Below, piece by piece: positions 46,725 through 54,665 of a DNA stretch of 54,675 bases. A model generated the notes under the pieces. That model searched no databases, was not told where the DNA came from, and saw only the letters and a list, made by a program, of their open reading frames with translations. The position numbers and the translations under genes are program-made. Source of the DNA: Candidatus Kaiserbacteria bacterium. Lineage in GTDB: Bacteria > Patescibacteriota > Minisyncoccia > Phycocordibacterales > UBA2100. Position 1 is the first letter of the stretch. Each line of letters starts with the position of its first letter. The stretch covers positions 13,200 through 67,874 of the forward strand of contig JAHFMV010000005.1 in NCBI GenBank assembly GCA_023267655.1, written 5' to 3'.

Positions 46725-46753
46725 AATGTAGCATGCCAGAGCGCCGTTGTCAA
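46725..46753 (-). promoter_or_regulatory. Consensus promoter of the minus-strand RNA gene
   Basis: TTGACA (46748-46753), 17-nt spacer, TACATT (46725-46730), reading toward lower coordinates and overlapping the region just before the ruvB ATG. Confidence 0.65.
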
Positions 46754-46756
46754 TAT

Positions 46757-47770
46757 ATGGCAAATGATAAGGAAATAAGCCCTAAATCGATCAGGTCGCT
46801 CGACCAAGCGCTCCGTCCTGCGCTGTGGAATGAATATGTGGGACAGGCAGCGATCAAAGAAAACCTCCGTATCCTTTTGTCCGCTGCAAAGGGGCGCAAA
46901 CAGCAGCCGGAGCACGTGCTTTTGTATGGACCGCCCGGATTGGGCAAGACAACGCTCGCGCATTTGATCACCAAAGAGATCGGGGCGAACTTGCGCTCGA
47001 CTTCCGGCCCCGCCATCGAGCGCGTGGGCGATCTCGCATCGATTTTGACGAACCTTTCTCCCGGCGATGTTCTTTTTATCGACGAAATCCACCGCCTCAA
47101 TCGCACCATTGAAGAAGTCCTCTACCCCGCGATGGAATCAGGCGTCTTGGATATTGTGATCGGCAAGGGCCCGAGCGCACGCACGGTGCAGCTTGAATTG
47201 CCGGCGTTCACGCTCATCGCGGCGACGACGCGCATTTCCATGCTCTCCTCTCCCCTTCGCTCGCGCTTCTCCGGCGGGACGTTCCGGCTCACGTACTACA
47301 CCGAGAATGAAATCGCGGAAGTATTGCGACGTTCATCGAAAATTTTGGAAATCCCGACGGACGACGAATCCATTAAGGAAATAGCGCGGCGAAGCCGCGC
47401 AACGCCGCGCACCGCCAATTACCTTCTCAAGCGCGCCCGAGACTTTGCGCAGGTGAGCGAGGAGAAATTAGATATGAAAACAGTGAAAAAAGCACTCGCG
47501 CTCCTTGAGGTCGACGAACTCGGCCTCAACCAGATCGACCGCGACATTCTTTCGATCCTTGTCGATAAATTCAAAGGCGGCCCCGTCGGCCTCAAAACAA
47601 TCTCCGCTGCGCTCTCAGAAGAGGAGGCCACTATCGAAGAAGTGCACGAACCGTACCTCCTCCAGCTTGGCCTCCTAGAGCGCACTCCCCGCGGCAGAAC
47701 GGTCACCGAAAAAGGCTACCAACATCTGGGCGAAGACATGCCGAAATCGGAGCAACCTAAACTGATTTGA
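46757..47770 (+). CDS. ruvB: Holliday junction DNA helicase RuvB
   Basis: 337 residues: RPALWNEYVGQAAIKENLRILLSAAK, Walker A LLYGPPGLGKTTLAHLI, Walker B DVLFIDEIHRLNRTIEEVLYPAME, sensor 1 IAATTRISMLSSPLRSRF, RSRATPRTANYLLKRARDFA (arginine sensor), and the winged helix GPVGLKTISAALSEEEATIEEVHEPYLLQLGLLERTPRGR. Complete, normal length. The ATG at 46757 (MANDKE) is chosen by homology; the frame extends into the RNA gene. It works with RuvA and RuvC. Confidence 0.95.
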   Translation: MANDKEISPKSIRSLDQALRPALWNEYVGQAAIKENLRILLSAAKGRKQQPEHVLLYGPPGLGKTTLAHLITKEIGANLRSTSGPAIERVGDLASILTNLSPGDVLFIDEIHRLNRTIEEVLYPAMESGVLDIVIGKGPSARTVQLELPAFTLIAATTRISMLSSPLRSRFSGGTFRLTYYTENEIAEVLRRSSKILEIPTDDESIKEIARRSRATPRTANYLLKRARDFAQVSEEKLDMKTVKKALALLEVDELGLNQIDRDILSILVDKFKGGPVGLKTISAALSEEEATIEEVHEPYLLQLGLLERTPRGRTVTEKGYQHLGEDMPKSEQPKLI

Positions 47771-47822
47771 CCAATAACTTATTCACCCTATAGTGACTCT
47801 AGGCTAACCAGGGAGACGTCTC

Positions 47823-48119
47823 ATGGCCAACGACGAGCTGTGTCGCAAATGTTCATTCAAAGAGTCAGAGCATGAACTTTCACGAAAAGATCTCGGCCTC
47901 AAGAAAGGACAGCGTGGGCCGTGTCGCGTATTTGTCAGCGAGATCAAACACTCGCGAGACTGCCCCACGCGGGACGCAAACTGGACTAGCGGAAGCTGTG
48001 GCGGACGCTGCAAGGAGTTGCGCAAACACGTCGACGAGACGCGTGAAAGACGATCTCGCTACATAAACCACTCAATCTGGTTAGTTACTAACCGGGGAGT
48101 AATCGACATCGGCAGCTAG
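47823..48119 (+). CDS. Small Cys-rich protein, unknown
   Basis: 98 residues: ELCRKCSFKESEHELSRKDLGLKKGQRGPCRVFVSEIKHSRDCPTRDANWTSGSCGGRCKELRKHVDETRERRSRYINHS. Six Cys in a pattern (CxxC...C...C...CxxxC) and a basic C-terminus suggest a small zinc protein. The ribosome-binding site AGGGAGA lies 8 nt before the ATG, and a hairpin terminator (48126-48152) follows, so it is an independent unit of the non-leaderless class. Confidence 0.6.
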   Translation: MANDELCRKCSFKESEHELSRKDLGLKKGQRGPCRVFVSEIKHSRDCPTRDANWTSGSCGGRCKELRKHVDETRERRSRYINHSIWLVTNRGVIDIGS

Positions 48120-48125
48120 TTGCCG

Positions 48126-48152
48126 CCCGCCGACTTCAATTGAAGCGGCGGG
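48126..48152 (+). terminator. Terminator hairpin
   Basis: CCCGCCG, palindromic ACTTCAATTGAAG, CGGCGGG, then TTTGCTTTTTAG. Strong rho-independent signal after the small Cys-rich gene. Confidence 0.85.
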
Positions 48153-48209
48153 TTTGCTTTTTAGTTTCCCTCCCTATACGCTATTCCCTGAAACCTAAAA
48201 CCTATTTAT

Positions 48210-48740
48210 ATGGCCGGACACAATAAATGGGCGCAGATAAAACGCCAGAAGGGGGCGAATGATGCGGCGAAGAGCCGCGTGTGGGCTAAATTGTCGCGAC
48301 GCCTCACTGTCGAGAGTAAGAAAGCAAATGGCGACGCGAATGCGGCGAATGTGCGCTCGGTCGTCGAGACCGCGCGCAAGGAGAACATGCCGAAGGACGC
48401 CATTGAACGCGCTATTCACAAAGGTACAACCGCAGATGCCGCTTCAATGGAGAGTGTTGTGTACGAATGCTACGGCCCCGGCGGCGCGGCGGTCATCATC
48501 TCGTGCCTCACGGACAACAAAAACCGCACACTGCAGGAATTGAAGGGCATTTTTGCAAAACATGCGATTGCGCTTGCAACTCCTGGATCCGCGCTCTGGG
48601 CGTTTGATAAAACTGCCGAAGGGTACGCGCCAAAAACCACTATTCCCCTCTCGGCAGACGACCACGATGCCCTTATGAAAGTCCTGGAACTCATCGACGC
48701 CCTCGATGATGTGGAGGAAGTCTATACGAATGCGGAGTAG
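48210..48740 (+). CDS. yebC: YebC/PmpR-family protein, short form
   Basis: 176 residues: AGHNKWAQIKRQKGANDAAKSRVWAKLSRRLTVESKKANGDANAANVRSVVETARKENMPKDAIERAIHKGT is the conserved YebC N-terminus, followed by VVYECYGPGGAAVIISCLTDNKNRTLQELKGIFAKHAIALATPGSALWAFDK. The usual 240-250 residues are cut: the C-terminal domain is missing ~60. YebC proteins help translation through difficult sequences or act as regulators. It stands before ruvC, the usual yebC-ruvC order. Confidence 0.92.
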   Translation: MAGHNKWAQIKRQKGANDAAKSRVWAKLSRRLTVESKKANGDANAANVRSVVETARKENMPKDAIERAIHKGTTADAASMESVVYECYGPGGAAVIISCLTDNKNRTLQELKGIFAKHAIALATPGSALWAFDKTAEGYAPKTTIPLSADDHDALMKVLELIDALDDVEEVYTNAE

Positions 48741-48741
48741 G

Positions 48742-48812
48742 TTCCAGGTGTCAGGTTCTGGGTGTCAGAAATTCGCATTGCCCTAAAACCTGTAACCTGT
48801 AACCTGTAACCT
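48742..48812. repeat. CAGGTGTC and CCTGTAA word repeats
   Basis: Between yebC and ruvC: TCCAGGTGTCAGGTTCTGGGTGTCAG-like words, then four tandem CCTGTAA copies (AAACCTGTAACCTGTAACCT) ending right at the ruvC ATG. Confidence 0.65.
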
Positions 48813-49283
48813 ATGAGAGTTTTAGCTATTGACCCCGGATACGGCCGCTGCGGAGTGGCGGTGATTGAAAAAGACGGCGGCAAGGAGAAATATATCTATT
48901 CGGATTGCATTGAGACGCTCGCGACGAGTCCTTTTGATGAGCGATTGAGTACTGTCGCGGACGAAGTGAAGCGGCTTATCGAGAAATTCAAGCCGGACGC
49001 GCTTGCGATGGAACGACTTTTCTTTACGTCGAACCAAAAGACGGCGATGCAGGTGTCCGAAGTACGCGGCGCGATCTTGCATGTGGCCTCGTCAGCCGGT
49101 GTTCCCACTTTCGAGTACACACCGGGACAAATTAAAAGTGCAACGACCGGATCAGGGCGTGCGGATAAAAAACAGATCACGCAAATGATCCACATGCTCC
49201 TCAAAATAGAAAAAGCAATCAAACATGACGACGAATATGACGCGATTGCTGTTGGCATCACTCATCTTGCCTGTGCGCGGTAA
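48813..49283 (+). CDS. ruvC: Crossover junction endodeoxyribonuclease RuvC
   Basis: 156 residues with the RNase H fold. Catalytic acids: Asp7 in VLAIDPGYGRCG, Glu in ALAMERLFF, and the last two in HDDEYDAIAVG. QMIHMLL is as usual. It resolves Holliday junctions with RuvA and RuvB, both present in the window. The start follows a repeat patch without a ribosome-binding site. Confidence 0.95.
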   Translation: MRVLAIDPGYGRCGVAVIEKDGGKEKYIYSDCIETLATSPFDERLSTVADEVKRLIEKFKPDALAMERLFFTSNQKTAMQVSEVRGAILHVASSAGVPTFEYTPGQIKSATTGSGRADKKQITQMIHMLLKIEKAIKHDDEYDAIAVGITHLACAR

Positions 49284-49392
49284 TGTGTGCGCATGATATA
49301 CGTCTTCATGAATACAGCATGGGCGGCGCGTAATTGCCCGGTGCTCTGAAGCACGCTACACTTTACAAACGTCCGAGAAATCGGCATTTTCT

Positions 49393-51834
49393 ATGGGGAA
49401 CGAAGAATCACGACTGCACCGCATACGTCAAAAGGCGCGGCGACTCCATAGTGCAACACCACCGTGGGGTCGTCGCGCCGTCCGCTTCCTCGCACTCGCC
49501 CTTGTCATGTGCGCCGGTGTCTTTACCGCCTGGGCGCTCGTCGTCACCATTCCCTCGGTCCAAAACATCCAAAACCGCGTCGTCGGGCAATCAACAAAAA
49601 TCTACGACCGCACCGGCAACATCCTCCTCTATGACGTCCACGGCACGATGCGTCGCACCGAAGTCCCGCTCGATCAGATCAGTCCAAATTTGCGCAACGC
49701 GACCGTCGCCATCGAAGACGCAACCTTCTACAGCCATCACGGTTTCCGTCCGCTTTCCTTTTTGCGCGCGATCTTGGCCAACATCACGAGCGGCGGCTAC
49801 GCGCAGGGCGGCTCCACTATTACGCAACAGGTCGTAAAAAACACACTTCTCACCCAAGACAAAACCATCATTCGCAAATTAAAAGAGATCGTCCTTGCGA
49901 TGAAGCTTGAAAAAGTCGTGACCAAGGATCAAATCCTCAACATCTACCTCAACGAAACCGGTTACGGCGGCACTATCTACGGCGCCGAAGAAGCATCGCA
50001 GTATTTCTTCGGGAAAGACGCAAAAGACCTCGACCTTGCAGAGAGTGCGTACATGGCGGCACTGCCACAGGCGCCAACGCGCTATTCACCGTATGGAAAT
50101 CATAAAGACGAACTCGAGTCGCGCAAAAATCTCGTGCTTTCGCGCATGAAAGACCTCGGTTATATTTCAACCGACGAATACAACGCCGCGGCGGACGAAC
50201 AGGTGACGTTCCAGCCGCAATCCGAAGGCGGCATCAAGGCGCCACATTTCGTCTTTTATATCCGCGAGTATCTTGAACAAAAATACGGCGCGGACGTTGT
50301 CGCCAACGAAGGTCTGCGTGTTGTGACAACGCTCGATTATGATCTCCAGCAAAAAGCGGAGGCGACGGTTGCAAAATTCGGTCCAAACATGCAGAAGAAT
50401 TTCAATGCATCCAACGAAGGCATGGTCGCGATAGATCCCAAAACCGGCCAGGTGCTTGCCATGGTCGGATCGCGTGATTACTTCAATGACGACATCGACG
50501 GGCAGGTGAATGTCGCGCTCTCACTACGACAACCGGGCTCGTCGTTCAAGCCGTTTGTGTATGCAACCGCATTTGAAAAGGGCTATACGCCAGATACGGT
50601 CGTCTTCGATGTCCAGACGCAGTTTTCAACGGCGTGCCAGCCAACCGATGTCGCGAATGACACACCTCCATGCTACTCCCCGTCGAACTTTGATAACAAT
50701 TTCCACGGCCCGATGAAGCTACGCGATGCTATCGCACAATCGATGAACATCCCGGCTATTAAGACCCTCTATCTCGCCGGTATCCAAGACTCTATTAATA
50801 CCGCAAAAGATCTCGGCATCACCACGCTCGCGGACGCGGGGCACTACGGCCTCACGCTCGTCCTCGGCGGCGGCGAAGTTAACTTACTTGAAATGACCGG
50901 TGCATACAGTGTTTTTGCAAACGACGGTGTGAAAAATCCACCAACAGGGGTTATGCGCGTCGAAGACAGCCGGGGCAATGTGCTTGAAGAATACGCACAA
51001 AGCTCAACACAGGTCATCGATTCGCAGATTGCGCGCGAAATCAACAACGTCCTCTCCGACAATGTCGCGCGCACGCCGGAATTCGGTGCGGACTCCCCGC
51101 TCTACTTCCATGGCTACAATGTTGCCGACAAAACCGGTACAACCAACGACTTCCGCGATGTGTGGGTCCTCGGCTACACACCGGGCATTTCCGTCGGCGC
51201 ATGGGCGGGCAACAACGACAACTCCCCGATGCAGAAAAAAATTGCCGCGTTCATCATTGCGCCGATGTGGCACGAATTCATGGCCTACGCGCTCTCAAAA
51301 TATCCTTCTGATGATTTTGTGCCCCCCGCACCGGATCCTGATTACGCATCACTCCCGCCGGTTTTGAAGGGAGAATGGAACACCAATCCCGCGCTCGGCA
51401 TCCACGATATTCTCTATTGGCTGGATAAAAGTAATCCGCGATCGGGTACGGGAAACAGCCAAAGTGATTCACAATTTTCCTATTGGGACTACGCGGTCTC
51501 GCTGTGGGCGCAGCAGCAAGTAGCATCATCAACCGGAATGATCCCCGGGAGTGGAGGCGCTGCACCATCAAATCCCGGATTCACCATCGCCTCTCCTCCA
51601 CAAGGGTCGATAATCCCTCACGGCCAGGCATTCCAAGCACAGGTAAACGCTGATGCGTCTCTTGGCATCAAGAGCGTCGCGTACTATCTGAATAGCACCT
51701 TTGTCGGCATCTCCAACCAGCCGCCGTATATGGTTGCCATCCAACCCTCCCTCACCGGCGCTCTGCTCCTCAAGGCAATCGCGGATACCAATACCGGGCA
51801 ACTGCAGGCGTCGACAATGGTCGTGATTCAGTAG
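49393..51834 (+). CDS. Class A penicillin-binding protein (PBP1A type)
   Basis: 813 residues. Basic cytoplasmic start, one helix (FLALALVMCAGVFTAWALVVTI), GT51 glycosyltransferase (VAIEDATFYSHHGFRPLSFLRAILANITSGGYAQGGSTITQQVVKN, LNIYLNETGYGGTIYGAEEASQYFFGK), transpeptidase with SxxK in PGSSFKPFVYATAFE, SxN in AQSMNIPAIK and KTGTTNDFRDVWVLGYTP. The C-terminal ~90 residues form an Ig-like domain after a linker. It polymerises and cross-links peptidoglycan. A perfect palindrome ends the gene. Confidence 0.94.
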   Translation: MGNEESRLHRIRQKARRLHSATPPWGRRAVRFLALALVMCAGVFTAWALVVTIPSVQNIQNRVVGQSTKIYDRTGNILLYDVHGTMRRTEVPLDQISPNLRNATVAIEDATFYSHHGFRPLSFLRAILANITSGGYAQGGSTITQQVVKNTLLTQDKTIIRKLKEIVLAMKLEKVVTKDQILNIYLNETGYGGTIYGAEEASQYFFGKDAKDLDLAESAYMAALPQAPTRYSPYGNHKDELESRKNLVLSRMKDLGYISTDEYNAAADEQVTFQPQSEGGIKAPHFVFYIREYLEQKYGADVVANEGLRVVTTLDYDLQQKAEATVAKFGPNMQKNFNASNEGMVAIDPKTGQVLAMVGSRDYFNDDIDGQVNVALSLRQPGSSFKPFVYATAFEKGYTPDTVVFDVQTQFSTACQPTDVANDTPPCYSPSNFDNNFHGPMKLRDAIAQSMNIPAIKTLYLAGIQDSINTAKDLGITTLADAGHYGLTLVLGGGEVNLLEMTGAYSVFANDGVKNPPTGVMRVEDSRGNVLEEYAQSSTQVIDSQIAREINNVLSDNVARTPEFGADSPLYFHGYNVADKTGTTNDFRDVWVLGYTPGISVGAWAGNNDNSPMQKKIAAFIIAPMWHEFMAYALSKYPSDDFVPPAPDPDYASLPPVLKGEWNTNPALGIHDILYWLDKSNPRSGTGNSQSDSQFSYWDYAVSLWAQQQVASSTGMIPGSGGAAPSNPGFTIASPPQGSIIPHGQAFQAQVNADASLGIKSVAYYLNSTFVGISNQPPYMVAIQPSLTGALLLKAIADTNTGQLQASTMVVIQ

Positions 51835-51870
51835 GCTTGAGGCCATTTTGGCGCCAAAATGGCCTCAAGC
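51835..51870. terminator. 36-nt perfect palindrome shared by two convergent genes
   Basis: GCTTGAGGCCATTTTGGC and its exact complement, no loop. It overlaps the 3' end of the minus-strand gene at 51865. It probably ends both convergent transcripts; no T-tract beyond the stem. Confidence 0.75.
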
Positions 51871-52344
51871 AGCTTCGTACCACTCATGCCCTCTCGGGCC
51901 GTTGCGCGCAAGCCTCTTTTCCACCGCCAATTGTCTTAAATCTTCTGCAGCCGTCGTATCGCCCACGCGAAAGCGCAATTGCACATCGTTGTTCGAAATA
52001 CCTTTCTTTCCCTTTTCGCGCGCGAAAACAACAATACCATCGTGCCTCTCCCTGACGCTCACGCGCCGCTTCTCAAGCGCCTGATCGCGCAAGTCGTTAA
52101 TAGCACTCAGCTGTGGCGCTAATGGAGAAGACTTGTGTGGGGGTGTTGATGTTTGTTCCTGTGTCTGCTGCGGAGTAGAAGCCACTGTACCAGACTCTGT
52201 CGCTACATTTTCTTCAGCTGGGGTAACATCCACAATAGGTTCGGAAGTTGTCACGCCCGGAGCTTCTGAGACTGATCCAACAACAGGCTCCGTCGCAAAT
52301 GCTTCTGGAACGGAATCGAAAACAGGATTCACATCGTCGGTCAT
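51865..52344 (-). CDS. Hypothetical protein with acidic N-terminus and winged-helix-like C-terminus
   Basis: 159 residues. The first ~75 are acidic, rich in Val/Pro/Thr/Glu and probably disordered. The C-terminal part (LRDQALEKRRVSVRERHDGIVVFAREKGKKGISNNDVQLRFRVGDTTAAEDLRQLAVEKRLARNGPRGHEWYEAA) reads like a winged helix (helix, turn, RF-V-GDTTAAEDLRQL, wing). DNA binding is inferred. TACACT (52352-52357) lies 7 nt before the ATG. Confidence 0.65.
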   Translation of the reverse strand: MTDDVNPVFDSVPEAFATEPVVGSVSEAPGVTTSEPIVDVTPAEENVATESGTVASTPQQTQEQTSTPPHKSSPLAPQLSAINDLRDQALEKRRVSVRERHDGIVVFAREKGKKGISNNDVQLRFRVGDTTAAEDLRQLAVEKRLARNGPRGHEWYEAA

Positions 52345-52432
52345 ACAGAATAGTGTAGCAAGAACTGGGCAGCGAATCGGCAGTGTGCTAGGGTTCCCGT
52401 AGTCATATAAGGGTCAAAGAGGAGTGGAAGTG

Positions 52433-53011
52433 ATGTCTTTAGAACAGGACATGAAAGCCCTACTGCCCAATCTCAAAGCGTTTGCCGTGAGTCTTTGCGG
52501 CGACATGACGAGAGCGGACGACCTTGTACAAGAGACATTCTTGAAGGCGTGGGTCCATCGAGACAGTTTCGACGAAGGCACCAATCTTCGAGCGTGGTTG
52601 TTTACCATCCTACGCAACACATACTTTTCGGAGATGCGAAGGCGTCGCCGTGAAGTAGAAGATGTCGATGGGCTAAAGGCCGAGCAGATGCGTGCGCCGG
52701 ATGATCCGGAATGGCACGTTCGCATGAAAGATCTCGCGTGGGCATGGCATTCGTTGCCGTTCGACCAGCAAGAGGCATTGATGCTTGTTGGCGTCGAAGG
52801 TATCTCGTATGAGGATGCAGGCGTAATGCTTGGTTGTGCAGCCGGCACCATCAAATCCCGTGTGAATCGTGGGCGGCAAAAACTCGCGGACGTACTTGGC
52901 GAGGAATTGCCCAGAAACGCCATCGAACACGCATGGGACAAAGTGCAAGAATACATCCTTCTCTCCGACGAGGACGATCTGCCAACTATTCTCAATGAGG
53001 CGGCAGAATGA
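52433..53011 (+). CDS. ECF sigma factor resembling alphaproteobacterial general-stress sigma factors
   Basis: 192 residues. Region 2: LLPNLKAFAVSLCGDMTRADDLVQETFLKAWVHRDSFDEGTNLRAWLFTILRNTYFSEMRRRRREVEDVDG. Region 4: SLPFDQQEALMLVGVEGISYEDAGVMLGCAAGTIKSRVNRGRQKLADVLG. These stretches fit the EcfG-type family of Alphaproteobacteria unusually well. There is no anti-sigma or response regulator next to it. The ATG at 52433 is set by AGAGGAG about 10 nt upstream. A terminator (53027-53056) follows. Probably acquired; inference. Confidence 0.88.
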   Translation: MSLEQDMKALLPNLKAFAVSLCGDMTRADDLVQETFLKAWVHRDSFDEGTNLRAWLFTILRNTYFSEMRRRRREVEDVDGLKAEQMRAPDDPEWHVRMKDLAWAWHSLPFDQQEALMLVGVEGISYEDAGVMLGCAAGTIKSRVNRGRQKLADVLGEELPRNAIEHAWDKVQEYILLSDEDDLPTILNEAAE

Positions 53012-53026
53012 TCTGTAGTACAAAAT

Positions 53027-53056
53027 GAGCCGTAGCGAGACTATCCGCTGCGGCTC
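53027..53056 (+). terminator. Terminator hairpin of the sigma factor gene
   Basis: GAGCCGTAGCG pairs with CGCTGCGGCTC (one G-U), then TTTGTG. Confidence 0.8.
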
Positions 53057-53146
53057 TTTGTGTTGCGGCATTTCTATCGTGTTGCCTAACGCTTGTCAGT
53101 ACGATAGGGTTCTAAGCGGGCAATAGGGATAGAGGAGATTCATCCG

Positions 53147-54109
53147 ATGACCCAGTCCTTGAAAGTGATACAGGGGAGGGTGTCGCTTCCCAAGACGAAA
53201 TCTGACTGGAAACTTCTGCTGGAGGAAGGCCGTAAGGCACTCGCAAAAGCAGTCGAGATCCGAGTTCTTCCTGCATGTATCCGTCCGATGGAAGGACAGC
53301 CGCGCGTTTACTTCAACCAAGATGCGATCATGCGTCTTGCTGATTCGATTCGTGCAATCGGGCAAGTCCAGCCGGGTATCGTTCGTAAGGTCGGTGAGAA
53401 TCTTTATGAGCTTATCGACGGTGAGCGCCGGTGGCGTGCGATCACGCTTGTCGGTATCGAGTACCGTGCGCTTTTGGTGAACATCACCAGCGAAGCGGTG
53501 CCGTTCCTGATCGCGGCAATTGCAAACTTCAATCGTGAAGCACATACGCCGCTCGAAATCGCGGACGCGATCGAGAATATGTACGATAATATGAGCATGC
53601 CTATCGAGGAAGTCGCCAAGGTGCTCGGCATCACAGTTCCTTGGACGTATTCAATGCTTTCGCTGCGATTCTTGCACAAGGACGTGCGAGCATTGCTTGA
53701 TCCGTCGTTACCAAAAGAGCAAAAGATACCGCTCACGGCAGCAATTCAGATCTCGAAGATGAAGCATGATCTACAAGTGGGTCTTGCAAAACGTGTTTTA
53801 GAAAAGGACGTGTCCCTCAGTGGACTTCGCAAAGAAGTGGTGCGCGTTTCTAAGAAAGAGGGAGCGTATATCCGAACCTACGCTGATGAGCCGGGCAAGC
53901 GTTGGAAGTCAATTGGCTTACGCGTAAATCAGCTCAAGCGCATGGCTCACGATCTGCAAGGCGATTTTAACGAGAAGGACTTCGCGAAAGTCGTTAGCGC
54001 AAGATCGGGCGGATTCTCGGTAGATGAAGTTCTTACGTCCATCCAAGACGCACGACGTTTTCTAGATGGTTGCGAGAAGCAGCTTCTGAAAGCGAAGCGC
54101 GGCATGTAG
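53147..54109 (+). CDS. ParB/RepB/Spo0J-family protein
   Basis: 320 residues. ParB core: CIRPMEGQPRVYFNQDAIMRLADSIRAIGQVQPGIVRKVGENLYELIDGERRWRAITLVGI with the CTP-binding box GERRWRA (92-98), IANFNREAHTPLEIADAIENMYDNMSMPIEEVAKVLGITVPWTYSMLSLRFL (helix-turn-helix), and a basic C-terminus. A ribosome-binding site AGAGGAG is present. No parA or parS is seen next to it, so it may be a plasmid- or phage-type ParB-like regulator rather than the chromosomal one. Confidence 0.83.
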   Translation: MTQSLKVIQGRVSLPKTKSDWKLLLEEGRKALAKAVEIRVLPACIRPMEGQPRVYFNQDAIMRLADSIRAIGQVQPGIVRKVGENLYELIDGERRWRAITLVGIEYRALLVNITSEAVPFLIAAIANFNREAHTPLEIADAIENMYDNMSMPIEEVAKVLGITVPWTYSMLSLRFLHKDVRALLDPSLPKEQKIPLTAAIQISKMKHDLQVGLAKRVLEKDVSLSGLRKEVVRVSKKEGAYIRTYADEPGKRWKSIGLRVNQLKRMAHDLQGDFNEKDFAKVVSARSGGFSVDEVLTSIQDARRFLDGCEKQLLKAKRGM

Positions 54110-54118
54110 CGCAAGATT

Positions 54119-54150
54119 GAGGCTGTGGGACATCCCGCAGCCTCTTGTTT
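54119..54150 (+). terminator. Rho-independent terminator of the ParB-like gene
   Basis: GAGGCTGTGGGA-CA-TCCCGCAGCCTC followed by TTGTTTTTTT. Confidence 0.9.
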
Positions 54151-54202
54151 TTTTGAGCAAGCGAAGGGGCCCAACAGTGCAGGCCCCTGATTTGCTGATG
54201 CG

Positions 54203-54475
54203 CTACTGCGTCGCACGCTTCTCAAGACGCCGCTGCTGCGCCGTCGTGCCACCTTTGCGGCCGGCTTCAGCAGCGAGCAAACGATCCTGTGAGAACGAGC
54301 GCTGATGGGCGGCAACGCTTCTCCCACCCTTCCGACCAGCCTCCGCTGCCAGAGAACGGTTGGCGGAGAACGAACGTTTTTCGTGCGGAACATTGGCTCC
54401 GCCTTTCGCGGCGATTTCGCGTTGTTTATCGGCATCCATCGATGCAAAACCCTTGCTGCCTTTTCCGTTTGCCAT
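54203..54475 (-). CDS. KGG-repeat stress protein (con-10/GsiB type)
   Basis: 90 residues, hydrophilic, three repeats: GFASMDADKQREIAAKGG, RSFSANRSLAAEAGRKGG and RSFSQDRLLAAEAGRKGG. This KGG motif marks small, disordered, desiccation/general-stress proteins found in many Proteobacteria and Bacillus. The start at 54475 (MANGKGSKGF) is chosen by the repeat start. It lies near the stress-type sigma factor, which may control it; that link is only by proximity. Confidence 0.85.
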   Translation of the reverse strand: MANGKGSKGFASMDADKQREIAAKGGANVPHEKRSFSANRSLAAEAGRKGGRSVAAHQRSFSQDRLLAAEAGRKGGTTAQQRRLEKRATQ

Positions 54476-54665
54476 TTTTTCCTCACTGAAAATCAGCTTG
54501 GCACAATTGCCGCTGTATTTATACTTCGGACATCGCGGTTTGTCAAAATCGCCTTGGTGAATTCGCACGCTAACTGCAACTCGGTTTGCAGGCTAATTGC
54601 AACCCCCAGAGAGGCATTCACAGTGCCAAGATGGCACATACACACATTGGGAAGGAGGATTGGTC

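Noticed and set aside
46500-46763. An 87-codon minus-strand frame before ruvB
   Set aside because: It lies within the palindromic RNA region, and its composition follows the hairpins; a structured RNA explains the stretch better.
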